Below are positions 1 through 7,009 of a DNA stretch of 17,833 bases, piece after piece. The notes under the pieces are model-generated. The model saw only the letters and a list, made by a program, of their open reading frames with translations, did no database searches and had not been told where the DNA came from. The stretch's first letter is position 1; the number at the start of each line of letters is the position of its first letter. The DNA is from DASTOB01 sp035720425 (GTDB lineage: Bacteria > Chloroflexota > Limnocylindria > Limnocylindrales > CSP1-4), in NCBI GenBank assembly GCA_035720425.1, contig DASTOB010000033.1, positions 1 through 17,833 of the forward strand. Reading direction: 5' to 3'. The position numbers and the translations under genes were made by a program.

Positions 1-1
1 C

Positions 2-82
2 CTTCGACGAGAAAGCCTTCGGGCCATCGCGCCGCTCCAGGGCGGCGCGTTCACCATCCTGCCGACGAATCGGGAGGCCTGA
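2..82 (+). CDS. 3' end of an unidentified gene (partial)
   Basis: An open frame runs in from the left edge and stops at TGA 80-82. Its 26 visible residues end in PLQGGAFTILPTNREA. The final codons have the G/C third positions typical of this genome, which supports coding, but the first seven codons read more naturally in another frame. No family can be recognised from so short a tail. The next gene starts 35 bases later behind its own promoter, so the two need not be cotranscribed. Confidence 0.35.
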   Translation, partial: LRRESLRAIAPLQGGAFTILPTNREA

Positions 83-105
83 CACCGCGCGCGTCGCCGT
101 CGCGG

Positions 106-111
106 TACGCT
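106..111 (+). promoter_or_regulatory. -10 box TACGCT for a leaderless MFS transcript
   Basis: TACGCT fits the TANNNT -10 pattern and ends six bases before the GTG at 118. Transcription would therefore begin at or next to the first base of the start codon. There is no Shine-Dalgarno sequence between box and start. The -35 region is weak: CTGACA at 79-84 is too far upstream. The same geometry recurs at 2441-2446 (-) and 13694-13699. Confidence 0.5.
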
Positions 112-117
112 CGGTCC

Positions 118-1311
118 GTGCCTTCCTCTCCCATCGGGGCGCTGCGGCGACATCCCGAACCCGAACGTCTCGGTGCCTGGCCGTCGTATGCGGCGTTGGC
201 CGCCGTCGGCTACGTCATCTACGGGCTCGGTGCCGTGGGGCCGTACCTCCGGGAGCGGCTCGGCCTGTCCGATGCGGAGGTGGGCCTCCACTCGACGGCG
301 CTCGCGGTGGGTCTCATCGCGGCCGGGGTCGCGGCGGCGGAGGCGGGCCGGCGGTTCGGCGAGCGGGTAGCACGGGGCGTGGCCGTGGTCTGCCTCGTGG
401 CAGCTGTTGTTGCGATCGGCGCCGCGCCGTCGATCGTCGCCACGCTCGCGGCGGCCGGCCTGATCGGTTTCGGGGCGGGCACGCTGCTGGGTTACGCGAA
501 CGCGTCGCTCGGCGCCTCCGGGGGAAGCGTGGCTCGGCGGCAACTCGCCCGCGGCAACGTGTGGGCGATGGTCGCGGCCTTCGGCGCCCCGCTGGCGCTC
601 GCCTCGGCGGCCACGTCGGGGATCGGCTGGGCCTTCGGCCTGGCCCCGGCGGTCGGGCTCCTCGCCGTCGTCGCCGCCGACCTGCGATTTCGCCCACGGA
701 TGCCGGTCTCGGCCGCAACGGCCGGCGGAGGCGAGCGGCTGCCGCGGACCTTCTGGCGAGCGTGGGCGTACGTGGTCGCCGTCGTCGCCGTCGAGTTCTC
801 GATCGTCTTCTGGGCGGCCACGCTGGTCGAGCGGCGGGCCGGCACGTCCATTCCGGAAGCGAGCTCGATCGCCGCGCTGTTCCTCGGCGGGATGTTCGCC
901 GGCCGGCTCGCGATGGGTTACGGGTTGGCGGCCGGGCGTGCGCCGCGATCGACGGCGTGGGCCGCCCTGGCGGTCGTCGGCGTCGGCGGCCTCGTCGCCT
1001 GGGTCACGACCTCGCCGGTGGTGGCCGCGGCCGGTCTCTTCGTAGCCGGACTCGGCGTGGCCGGCCTGTATCCGCTCGGCGTGGCCGCGGCGCTCGCGAC
1101 GGCGCCCGAACGGCTCGCCCTGGCCGGCAATCGGCTCACCGTCGCGTCCGGCCTTGCCATTCTCGTCGCGCCGCTCGCGCTCGGCGCGATCGCCGACCTG
1201 ACCGGGGTGGTTGCGGGCTGGGGACTGGTCATCGCGCTCGTTGCGGCGGCGGTCGTCCTCGCGGCGGGCCTGTCCGGGGAGCGCGAGGCGGAACCCCCGA
1301 CCGATCGGTGA
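118..1311 (+). CDS. MFS transporter
   Basis: A 397-residue membrane protein, the usual size of a major facilitator superfamily member, with about twelve hydrophobic segments rich in Ala, Gly, Val and Leu in two halves. The first helix pair contains YGLGAVGPYLRERLGLSDAE, the MFS pattern of a helix followed by a short amphipathic loop. A basic stretch (EAGRRFGERVARG, about residues 75-87) lies at the cytoplasmic loop between helices 2 and 3, where the family A-motif sits. The middle loop (about 193-212) is hydrophilic. It probably moves a small solute by proton-coupled transport or efflux; the substrate cannot be told. The start is GTG 118, chosen because a -10 box ends six bases upstream. It stands alone and converges on the LacI gene. 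Confidence 0.85.
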   Translation: MPSSPIGALRRHPEPERLGAWPSYAALAAVGYVIYGLGAVGPYLRERLGLSDAEVGLHSTALAVGLIAAGVAAAEAGRRFGERVARGVAVVCLVAAVVAIGAAPSIVATLAAAGLIGFGAGTLLGYANASLGASGGSVARRQLARGNVWAMVAAFGAPLALASAATSGIGWAFGLAPAVGLLAVVAADLRFRPRMPVSAATAGGGERLPRTFWRAWAYVVAVVAVEFSIVFWAATLVERRAGTSIPEASSIAALFLGGMFAGRLAMGYGLAAGRAPRSTAWAALAVVGVGGLVAWVTTSPVVAAAGLFVAGLGVAGLYPLGVAAALATAPERLALAGNRLTVASGLAILVAPLALGAIADLTGVVAGWGLVIALVAAAVVLAAGLSGEREAEPPTDR

Positions 1312-1361
1312 CGGTGGTGTCCGGTCCGCCCGCATCGGAGCCGCTTCGCGCCCTGGACTCG

Positions 1362-1390
1362 CGGGACGCCCGGGGCCACCCCGCGTCCCG
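1362..1390. terminator. GC-rich hairpin between convergent MFS and LacI genes
   Basis: CGGGACGC (1362-1369) pairs perfectly with GCGTCCCG (1383-1390). Inside it, GGGG (1372-1375) pairs with CCCC (1379-1382), leaving a CCA loop and a two-base bulge. It lies directly beyond the LacI stop codon (TCA at 1391-1393 on the plus strand) and about 50 bases after the MFS stop. There is no T-run on either side, so intrinsic termination is uncertain. As the only strong structure between two converging genes it is the natural place for both transcripts to end. Confidence 0.55.
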
Positions 1391-2434
1391 TCACGGTGCC
1401 GCCACGCGACCCGGGGCAGCGACCGAGTCGCGGACGACAATCGGGCACGGCATCCGCTTCTGGACCGGCATGCCCGCGAGCTCGCCGCGGAGATCGGCCA
1501 GAACGTGTTCGACCGCCCAGCGGCCCATCTCGTAGTGCGGAAGCTGCATCGTCGTCAGTGGTGGGTCGAGCCACGGCGCGATCTGCTCCATGTTGTCGAA
1601 CCCGACGACCGACACGTCGTCCGGCACGCGCAGGCCGCGCAGCCGGATCGCCCGGTAGGCGCCCATGGCGACGCGATCGTTGAAGCAGAACAGCGCGGTG
1701 GGCCGAGCTTCGAGATCGAGTAACCGCCCGGCAGCCTCGAGTCCGGCGTGTGTGTCGCCACTCTCGCCGTCGACCACGAGTACCTCATCGAAGGGGATCC
1801 CGTGTCGCTCGAGGACAGACCGGTAGCCGTCGAGCCGCTCGTCGGCGGCGGGAACCCGCTCGGCGGTGTTGATAAAGCCGATCCGCCGATGGCCGCGAGC
1901 CAGCAGATGCTCGACCGCCTCGCAGGCCGCGGCGTAATCGTCCGGGACGACTGACGGGAGGGATCCGTCCGCGGTTCTGGCGTCCATCAGCACAGACCGG
2001 ACCTCGCGGAGCGCGGGCGGCGGCTCAATCACCTGGTGATACATCGTGGCATACACGATCGCGTCGACCTGTCGGTCGAGCATGAGCTCGATCGCTCGCG
2101 CCTCCATCTCGCGGTCGCGGGCCGTATTGACGAGCAGGAGAACGACGCCGGCCTCCCAGGCCGCGTCCTGGGCCCCCTGCAGCATCGCCCCTGCAAACGG
2201 CGTCGTCGCGATCTCGTCGGAGATCACGCCGATCGTGTCGGAGCGCCGGCGGCGGAGGCCGCGGGCCATGGCATTCGGCCGGTAGCCCAGCTCCGCAGCG
2301 GCCGCCACAACCCGGGCCTGCGTATCGGCCGGTATGTTCGTCCCGGCCTTGCCATTGAGGACGATCGAGACCGTGGTCAGTGAGACCTCCGCGCGTGCGG
2401 CGACATCCTTCAGAAGTGGGCGGCGCGTCGTCAT
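1391..2434 (-). CDS. LacI-family sugar-responsive repressor
   Basis: A 347-residue regulator with full LacI-family architecture. Residues 8-30 form the helix-turn-helix (DVAARAEVSLTTVSIVLNG), followed by the hinge region ending in LGYRPNAMARGLRRRRSDTIG. From about residue 65 on there is a periplasmic-binding-protein-like sensor domain with the typical pieces RARGHRRIGFIN-like (LLARGHRRIGFIN), FCFNDRVAMGAYRAIRLRGL and DVSVVGFDN. It should bind a palindrome as a dimer and release it on binding a sugar. It is divergent from the solute-binding protein operon, and a matching near-palindrome covers the operon's -10 (2483-2500), so local repression is the simplest role. The ATG at 2434 sits six bases after a TACTCT box, implying a leaderless mRNA. 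The effector sugar cannot be told from sequence. Confidence 0.95.
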   Translation of the reverse strand: MTTRRPLLKDVAARAEVSLTTVSIVLNGKAGTNIPADTQARVVAAAAELGYRPNAMARGLRRRRSDTIGVISDEIATTPFAGAMLQGAQDAAWEAGVVLLLVNTARDREMEARAIELMLDRQVDAIVYATMYHQVIEPPPALREVRSVLMDARTADGSLPSVVPDDYAAACEAVEHLLARGHRRIGFINTAERVPAADERLDGYRSVLERHGIPFDEVLVVDGESGDTHAGLEAAGRLLDLEARPTALFCFNDRVAMGAYRAIRLRGLRVPDDVSVVGFDNMEQIAPWLDPPLTTMQLPHYEMGRWAVEHVLADLRGELAGMPVQKRMPCPIVVRDSVAAPGRVAAP

Positions 2435-2440
2435 GGCTCA

Positions 2441-2446
2441 AGAGTA
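2441..2446 (-). promoter_or_regulatory. -10 box TACTCT for leaderless lacI-type transcript
   Basis: Read on the minus strand, TACTCT is followed by six bases and then the ATG of the repressor. No Shine-Dalgarno sequence is present. A -35 at the usual distance would fall on 2463-2469, the same bases as the TTGACA of the divergent operon promoter. The two promoters therefore appear to be back to back with overlapping -35 regions. Confidence 0.5.
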
Positions 2447-2462
2447 CGTGGAAGTTGACCCC

Positions 2463-2491
2463 TTGACATGGAGGCTCTGAACTAGTAAAAG
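2463..2491 (+). promoter_or_regulatory. Sigma-70-type promoter of the sugar operon
   Basis: A perfect TTGACA (2463-2468) is followed by a 17-base spacer and TAAAAG (2486-2491), which matches four of six -10 consensus bases. Transcription would start near 2498, giving a leader of about 66 bases before the solute-binding protein ATG at 2564. Unlike several other genes here, this leader carries a clear Shine-Dalgarno sequence. Confidence 0.65.
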
Positions 2492-2500
2492 GTTTCACTA
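2483..2500. promoter_or_regulatory. Probable operator of the LacI-type repressor
   Basis: The 18 bases consist of TAGTAAAAG and GTTTCACTA. The first half reverse-complements to CTTTTACTA, which matches the second half at seven of nine positions. Size, AT-rich arms and even symmetry fit LacI-family operators. It lies over the -10 box and the predicted start site of the operon, so binding would block transcription. The adjacent divergent gene encodes a LacI-family protein. The assignment rests on position and symmetry; no second copy was seen in the window. Confidence 0.65.
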
Positions 2501-2563
2501 CACCGATTTTGTGGTTGCGATGTCGGCACCCGGTCGGTGGGTCGTCGGTCGGAGGAGGTCGGC

Positions 2564-3907
2564 ATGCAACACAGTCTCAATCCCCGGCGCTTCACGGTCA
2601 TGGCGATCGCCGTTGCCGTCGTGGCCGCGGCCTGCGGAGGAAGCGCCTCGCAGGCTCCGTCGGGCGATGGCTCTGCGGCGCCGACCACGCCGCAGCAGTC
2701 CGTGTCGCCCGACAAGACCGCCGTCAGCCTGTGGACCCATTCGGCCGGCAACCCCGCCGAGATGGAGAAGATCACCGAGTGGATCGCCGACTTCAACGCC
2801 AGCCAGGATGCGTATCAGGTCGTGTTCGAGGCGTTCCCGCAGGGCGCCTACAACGACACGGTCGTCGCGGCCGCGCTGGCCAATACGATGCCGTGCATCC
2901 TCGACGTCGACGGGCCGATCGTGCCCAACTGGGCCTACGCCGGCTATCTGCGTGAGCTCGATATCCCGCAGGAGACCCTCGACGCGTTCCTGCCCTCGAC
3001 GACCGGTTTGTGGCAGGGCAAGGTCTACGCGCAGGGTCAGTTCGATGCGGCCGTCGCGATCCTCGCTCGCCAGTCGGATCTCGAGCGCCTGAACATCCGG
3101 ATCCCGACCCTCGCCGATCCGTGGACGCCCGACGAATTCCAGGCGGCGCTCGACGCGTACCAGGAGAGCGGGGACTTCGACTTCGCTTTTGATCCCGGCA
3201 TGGCCTGGACGGGCGAGTGGTACCCGTACGGGTTCTCGCCGCTTCTCCAGAGCTTCGGCGGCGACCTGATCGACCGGGATACGTACCTCACCGCCGAAGG
3301 CGTCCTCAATGGCGACGAAGCGGTGGCCTGGGGCGAGTGGTGGCAGTCGCTGTTCGCCAGCGGCTACGCCCCCGGAACATCCCAGTCCGGCGCCGATCGC
3401 GACTCAGGCTTCATCGACGGCAAGTACGGCATGCAGTGGAACGGCATCTGGGCCGCGAATGCGGCAATCGAGAAGTTCGGCGACGACGTCGTCTTCCTGC
3501 CGGCGGTCGACTTCGGTGCCGGGCCCAAGATCGGCGCCGCCTCGTGGCAGTGGGCGGTCTCGAGCGCGTGCCCCAATCCTGAGGTTGGCGACGCGTTCAT
3601 CAACTACCTGCTTGAGCCGGAGCGCGTGGCTGCGATCGCCGACGCGCAGAACGTCATCCCCGGGCGCGCGGACGCTCGCCCGCTGACGACGAAGTTCGAC
3701 GACGGTGATCAGTTCGCCGTGTTCTACGATCTGTCGGCTGCCCAGGCGGTCATTCGCCCGCCAACGCCGGCCTACCTCGCGATCGCCAAGATCTTCGAGA
3801 AGGCGGCGGCAGACATCGCCAACGGTGCCAACGTCCAGACCACGCTCGACAACGCGACCGATCAGATCAACGCGGACATCGACAACAACAACGGCTACGG
3901 CTTCTGA
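2564..3907 (+). CDS. Sugar ABC transporter solute-binding lipoprotein
   Basis: A 447-residue extracellular solute-binding protein of family 1, the class that feeds MalFG-type sugar permeases. The N-terminus is a lipoprotein signal: basic RRF at 8-10, a hydrophobic core, and lipobox VAAAC with the lipidated Cys at residue 24. A Ser/Gly/Pro-rich tether (about 25-50) follows before the folded domain starts at AVSLWTHS. Later pieces are typical of the fold: FNASQDAYQVVFEAFPQG, the Trp-rich hinge stretch GEWYPYGFSPLLQSFGGDLI, and DGKYGMQWNGIWAA, which resembles the region where these proteins bring a captured sugar into the permease. I chose ATG 2564 over the upstream GTG 2537 because GGAGGAGG (2551-2558) lies five bases before it and it gives a cleaner signal peptide. 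It is the first gene of the operon. Confidence 0.93.
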   Translation: MQHSLNPRRFTVMAIAVAVVAAACGGSASQAPSGDGSAAPTTPQQSVSPDKTAVSLWTHSAGNPAEMEKITEWIADFNASQDAYQVVFEAFPQGAYNDTVVAAALANTMPCILDVDGPIVPNWAYAGYLRELDIPQETLDAFLPSTTGLWQGKVYAQGQFDAAVAILARQSDLERLNIRIPTLADPWTPDEFQAALDAYQESGDFDFAFDPGMAWTGEWYPYGFSPLLQSFGGDLIDRDTYLTAEGVLNGDEAVAWGEWWQSLFASGYAPGTSQSGADRDSGFIDGKYGMQWNGIWAANAAIEKFGDDVVFLPAVDFGAGPKIGAASWQWAVSSACPNPEVGDAFINYLLEPERVAAIADAQNVIPGRADARPLTTKFDDGDQFAVFYDLSAAQAVIRPPTPAYLAIAKIFEKAAADIANGANVQTTLDNATDQINADIDNNNGYGF

Positions 3908-3917
3908 GTGAACCCCG

Positions 3918-3953
3918 GCGTCGACCCGCGGTGCTCCTCCCGCGGGTCGACGC
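3918..3953 (+). promoter_or_regulatory. Perfect 14-bp intercistronic stem-loop after the binding-protein gene
   Basis: GCGTCGACCCGCGG (3918-3931) and CCGCGGGTCGACGC (3940-3953) are exact reverse complements with an eight-base loop. The structure starts ten bases after the solute-binding protein stop. A second hairpin follows at 3957-3978. In known sugar ABC operons such as malEFG, structures in this place protect the abundant binding-protein mRNA from 3' decay or reduce read-through into the permease genes. That role is inferred here. It could also be a partial terminator, although no T-run follows. Confidence 0.7.
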
Positions 3954-3956
3954 ACT

Positions 3957-3978
3957 CCCCCGGCCGAGCCGGTGGGGG
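3957..3978 (+). promoter_or_regulatory. Second intercistronic hairpin
   Basis: CCCCCGGC (3957-3964) pairs with GCCGG-GGGGG (3968-3978) around a three-base loop, with a single bulged T at 3973. It lies directly behind the 14-bp stem-loop and 37 bases before the permease start. The pair would form a strong barrier between the binding-protein and permease parts of the transcript. Confidence 0.5.
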
Positions 3979-4015
3979 CGTGCCCCAGAGGAGCCGAGAT
4001 GGGCGAGGGAGTCCG

Positions 4016-5125
4016 ATGGCGGCGAATCCACGAGTCGAGGCGGTAGCCCAGGCAAGGGGACGGTCGCGGCTGGCGCCGGGTGAGGGCCGGCTGGGCTGGC
4101 TCATGGCCGGCCCGGCGATTCTTCTGCTGATCGGGTTCCTGGTCCTGCCCTTCATCCTCGCATTCGGCCTGGCCTTCACGAACCAGCGGTTGATCTCGCC
4201 CAATCCCACGGAGTTCGTTGGGACTCGCAACTTCGAGGGGCTGCTCACCGTCAAGGTTCTGTCTCTGGAGCCCGAGCGCAACGAGGCCGGCGGGACCGTC
4301 ATCGGCGAGGACGGGGCGCCTGTCTACCCAGCGCTCCGCGACATCACCCGTGATCGGGCGTCGCAGTACTACCAGCTCCAGGAGTGGCTGCTCTTCGACG
4401 TCGGCGGGACGAGGCACTACGTTCTTGTCGGCGACGCAGTGTTCATGAAGTCGCTGGTCAACACCATCGCGTTCGCGCTCGTGATCGTCCCGCTCCAGAG
4501 CGCCTTCGGGCTGCTCCTTGCACTCCTCGTCAACCGGCGCATGCGCGTGGTCAACCTCTTCCGCACGATCTACTTCCTGCCGGTCGTCACGTCGATGGTC
4601 GTCATCTCCCTGCTCTGGAAGTTCCTCTACTCACCGGACAACGGCCTCGTCAATGAGTTCCTCGGCGCCGCGACGTTCGGGGCGATCGGTCCGGTCAACT
4701 GGCTCGGCGATCCCGCGACCGCGCTGCCGGCGATCATGGTCATGTCGATGTGGCAAGCCGTTGGCTTCCACATGGTCATCTGGCTGTCCGGACTGCAGAC
4801 GATCCCGAGCCACCTCTACGAAGCGGCCGCCCTCGATGGCGCCGGCCGCTGGGCCCAGTTCCGCAACGTGACATGGCCGGGGTTGCGCAACACGTCCGTG
4901 TTCATCCTGATCACGATCACGATCGCCGCTTTCGGGCTGTTCACGCAGATCGACGTGATGACCAAGGGCGGTCCCCTCGACTCGACGTCGACGGTCATCT
5001 TCCAGGCCGTCCAACGTGGCTTCGGCCAGCAGGACATCGCCTACGGATCGGCCATCTCGGTCGTCTTCTTCGTGATGGTCCTGTCGGTCGCTCTCATCCA
5101 GCGCTATCTGACCCGGGAGGCCTGA
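4016..5125 (+). CDS. Sugar ABC transporter permease, MalF type
   Basis: A 369-residue inner-membrane permease of the binding-protein-dependent (MetI/MalF) superfamily. The first membrane segment is at 29-53. Five more follow after residue 145, including IAFALVIVPLQSAFGLLLAL and a final helix near 343-363. The cytoplasmic EAA loop that contacts the ATPase is seen at 264-290 with E269, A270, A271, D274 and G275. The loop between helices 1 and 2 (about 55-143) is far longer than the 30 or so residues usual in this class, though MalF itself has a large one. ATG 4016 was chosen because it leaves a normal N-terminus; the frame also opens at GTG 3908, but that would translate the intercistronic hairpins. 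GAGGGA lies a few bases upstream. Confidence 0.9.
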   Translation: MAANPRVEAVAQARGRSRLAPGEGRLGWLMAGPAILLLIGFLVLPFILAFGLAFTNQRLISPNPTEFVGTRNFEGLLTVKVLSLEPERNEAGGTVIGEDGAPVYPALRDITRDRASQYYQLQEWLLFDVGGTRHYVLVGDAVFMKSLVNTIAFALVIVPLQSAFGLLLALLVNRRMRVVNLFRTIYFLPVVTSMVVISLLWKFLYSPDNGLVNEFLGAATFGAIGPVNWLGDPATALPAIMVMSMWQAVGFHMVIWLSGLQTIPSHLYEAAALDGAGRWAQFRNVTWPGLRNTSVFILITITIAAFGLFTQIDVMTKGGPLDSTSTVIFQAVQRGFGQQDIAYGSAISVVFFVMVLSVALIQRYLTREA

Positions 5126-5127
5126 AG

Positions 5128-6024
5128 ATGACCGCGCTGAAGTCCCCGACGGCCGAGCCCACCCCGCTTCGCGTCGGGCGCCTGACGCTGATGATCGGGC
5201 TGGCGCTGTTCTTCGTGTTCCCGATCGTGTTCATGCTCGTCAGCTCGCTCAAACCTGATCATCAGCTGCTGTCCGACACGAGTTCGCTCCGCGCGTTCCT
5301 GCCGATCGGCGATGTGTCGCTCGACAACTACGTCGGCGTGTTCGAGCGGGTGCCGGCGCTCCAGTTCCTGTTCAACTCGATCGTCGTGACCGGGACGACG
5401 GTCGCCCTCGGTCTCGTCGTCAACAGCATGGCCGGCTTCGCCATTGCGCGGATGCGCTGGACGGGACAGCGCGTCGTGCTGACGCTCATCATCGCGACGC
5501 TCATCGTGCCGTTCGAGACGATCGCGATCCCGCTCCTGTTGCTCGTCAGCAAGCTCCCGTGGATCGGCCTCGAGGGCGCCGTGCCCATCGTCACGCAGGG
5601 CTGGCTCAACTCGCTCCACGTCCAGATCATCCCGTTCATTGCCAACGCCTTTTCGATCTTCCTCTTCGTCCAGTACTTCAAGTCGCTGCCGGTCGAGATC
5701 GACGAGGCTGCCCGGGTGGACGGCGCCGGCTGGTTTCAGATCTACCGCCGGATCGTCATGCCGCTTTCCGGACCGGTCATCGCGACCGTCGCGATCCTCA
5801 CGTTCCTGCCGGTATGGAACGCCTACCTCTGGCCGCTCATGGTCACTCAGAGCGAGGCGGTCAGGCCGGTGATGGTCGGCGTCCAGTACTTCTTCCAGCT
5901 CAACGTGGCCTGGGGCGAGGTGATGGCGTACCTGTCGATGATTACGCTGCCGGTCCTCGCCTTATTCCTTGCCCTCCAGCGGGCGTTCATCGAGAGCATC
6001 GCCGCCAGCGGCGTGAAGGGCTGA
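5128..6024 (+). CDS. Sugar ABC transporter permease, MalG type
   Basis: A 298-residue permease, close to the usual MalG length. Six hydrophobic segments are visible, beginning with LMIGLALFFVFPIVFMLVSS (21-40), which ends in the family's SSLK motif. The EAA loop lies at 186-215 (LPVEIDEAARVDGAGW, with E193, A194, A195, D198, G199 and MP at 211-212), and QRAFIESIAASGVKG is the standard C-terminus. It should pair with the MalF-type protein to form the membrane channel. The ATG follows the upstream stop by two bases, with GGGAGG (5115-5120) as Shine-Dalgarno, so the two are translated together. No ATPase gene lies nearby. Such CUT1 systems often share an MsmK/UgpC-like ATPase encoded elsewhere. 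Confidence 0.93.
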   Translation: MTALKSPTAEPTPLRVGRLTLMIGLALFFVFPIVFMLVSSLKPDHQLLSDTSSLRAFLPIGDVSLDNYVGVFERVPALQFLFNSIVVTGTTVALGLVVNSMAGFAIARMRWTGQRVVLTLIIATLIVPFETIAIPLLLLVSKLPWIGLEGAVPIVTQGWLNSLHVQIIPFIANAFSIFLFVQYFKSLPVEIDEAARVDGAGWFQIYRRIVMPLSGPVIATVAILTFLPVWNAYLWPLMVTQSEAVRPVMVGVQYFFQLNVAWGEVMAYLSMITLPVLALFLALQRAFIESIAASGVKG

Positions 6025-6029
6025 CCTCG

Positions 6030-7001
6030 ATGGGGTTGCGTCTCCCTGACGCGTGGATCTGGGACTTCTGGTTCGCGGAGGATGGCGACGAGATCCACGT
6101 CTTCTACCTCCAGGCGCCGCGATCGTTGGGTGACCCGCACCTGCGCCATCGCAACGCCCGATTCGGTCACGCGGTTTCGCGCGATCTGCGGTCGTGGACG
6201 GTCTTGCCGGACCCGTTGCCGCCGGCCGTGCCAGGGTCGTGGGACGACCTCGCAACGTGGACGGGCAGCATCATCCGGCGCGACGGGACGTGGTACCTCT
6301 TCTACACGGGTTGCTCCCGCGCAGATGACGGCCTCGTCCAGCGGATCGGGCTCGCGACGTCGCGCGACCTCAACCACTTCGAACGCTACGGCGACGAGCC
6401 ACTGATCGAGGCGGATCCGCGCTGGTACGAGTTGCTCGACCGGGAGCTTTGGCACGACCAGGCATGGCGAGATCCCTGGGTATATGCCGACACCGATGGG
6501 GACGGTTATCACGCCCTGATCACCGCCCGTCGGAAGAGCGGGCCTACGGACGCGCGGGGCGTCATCGGGCATGCCGTCTCCGCGGACCTCCTGCACTGGC
6601 AGGTGAGACCGCCGCTTGTCTCGCCGGCCGGCTTCGGCCAGCTCGAGGTACCGCAGGTCACGGCCGACGGCGACTCGACGCTCCTCACCTTCTGCACCGG
6701 CGCCGAGCACATCGCCGCGTCCCGACTCGCCCACCAGGACCGCCCGGCACGCACGGGGTCGTACATCTGCCGCGGGCCCGGACCGCTGGGTCCGTTCGAC
6801 GTGCCGGTCACGACGGAGTTTTTCCCGTACAGCCCGTTGTACGCGGGCAAGCTCGTCCGCCACGCCGGGACGCTGTGGTTCATGGGTTTCGTAAACGAAA
6901 TCGACGGCGAGTTCGTCGGCGAGCTGGCAGACCCCGTGGCGTTCGACCCGGCCAGGGTGGTGCCGCAGCGCGCCACGGCCGACGTGTCCGATCCGCGGTA
7001 G
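6030..7001 (+). CDS. GH32/GH68-like five-bladed propeller glycosidase
   Basis: A 323-residue protein with the repeated strand patterns of a five-bladed beta-propeller glycosidase of clan GH-J. Near the N-terminus, DAWIWDFWF places Asp12 where the GH32 nucleophile motif (WMNDPNG) sits. AWRDPWVY (145-152) contains the RDP triad, Asp148, that is the transition-state stabiliser in GH32/GH68. LEVPQ (205-209) offers Glu206 as acid/base. Blade-like pieces such as TWYLFYTG, RDLNHFERY and TLWFMGFVNE recur. There is no signal peptide, so it should act in the cytosol on a sugar brought in by the adjacent transporter. By family, a fructose-containing oligosaccharide is the first guess, but the altered first motif leaves substrate open; GH43 or GH130 are alternatives. 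ATG 6030 is five bases after the permease stop. Confidence 0.75.
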   Translation: MGLRLPDAWIWDFWFAEDGDEIHVFYLQAPRSLGDPHLRHRNARFGHAVSRDLRSWTVLPDPLPPAVPGSWDDLATWTGSIIRRDGTWYLFYTGCSRADDGLVQRIGLATSRDLNHFERYGDEPLIEADPRWYELLDRELWHDQAWRDPWVYADTDGDGYHALITARRKSGPTDARGVIGHAVSADLLHWQVRPPLVSPAGFGQLEVPQVTADGDSTLLTFCTGAEHIAASRLAHQDRPARTGSYICRGPGPLGPFDVPVTTEFFPYSPLYAGKLVRHAGTLWFMGFVNEIDGEFVGELADPVAFDPARVVPQRATADVSDPR

Positions 7002-7009
7002 CCCGGGCT
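7000..7009. terminator. Palindrome shared by two convergent stop codons
   Basis: AGCCCGGGCT is a perfect ten-base palindrome. Its left edge lies inside the TAG stop (6999-7001) of the glycosidase and its right edge inside the TGA stop (7009-7011, minus strand) of the facing membrane protein gene. The genes are therefore separated by only seven bases. It may serve as a small bidirectional end signal, but it is short and lacks a T-run. Confidence 0.25.
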
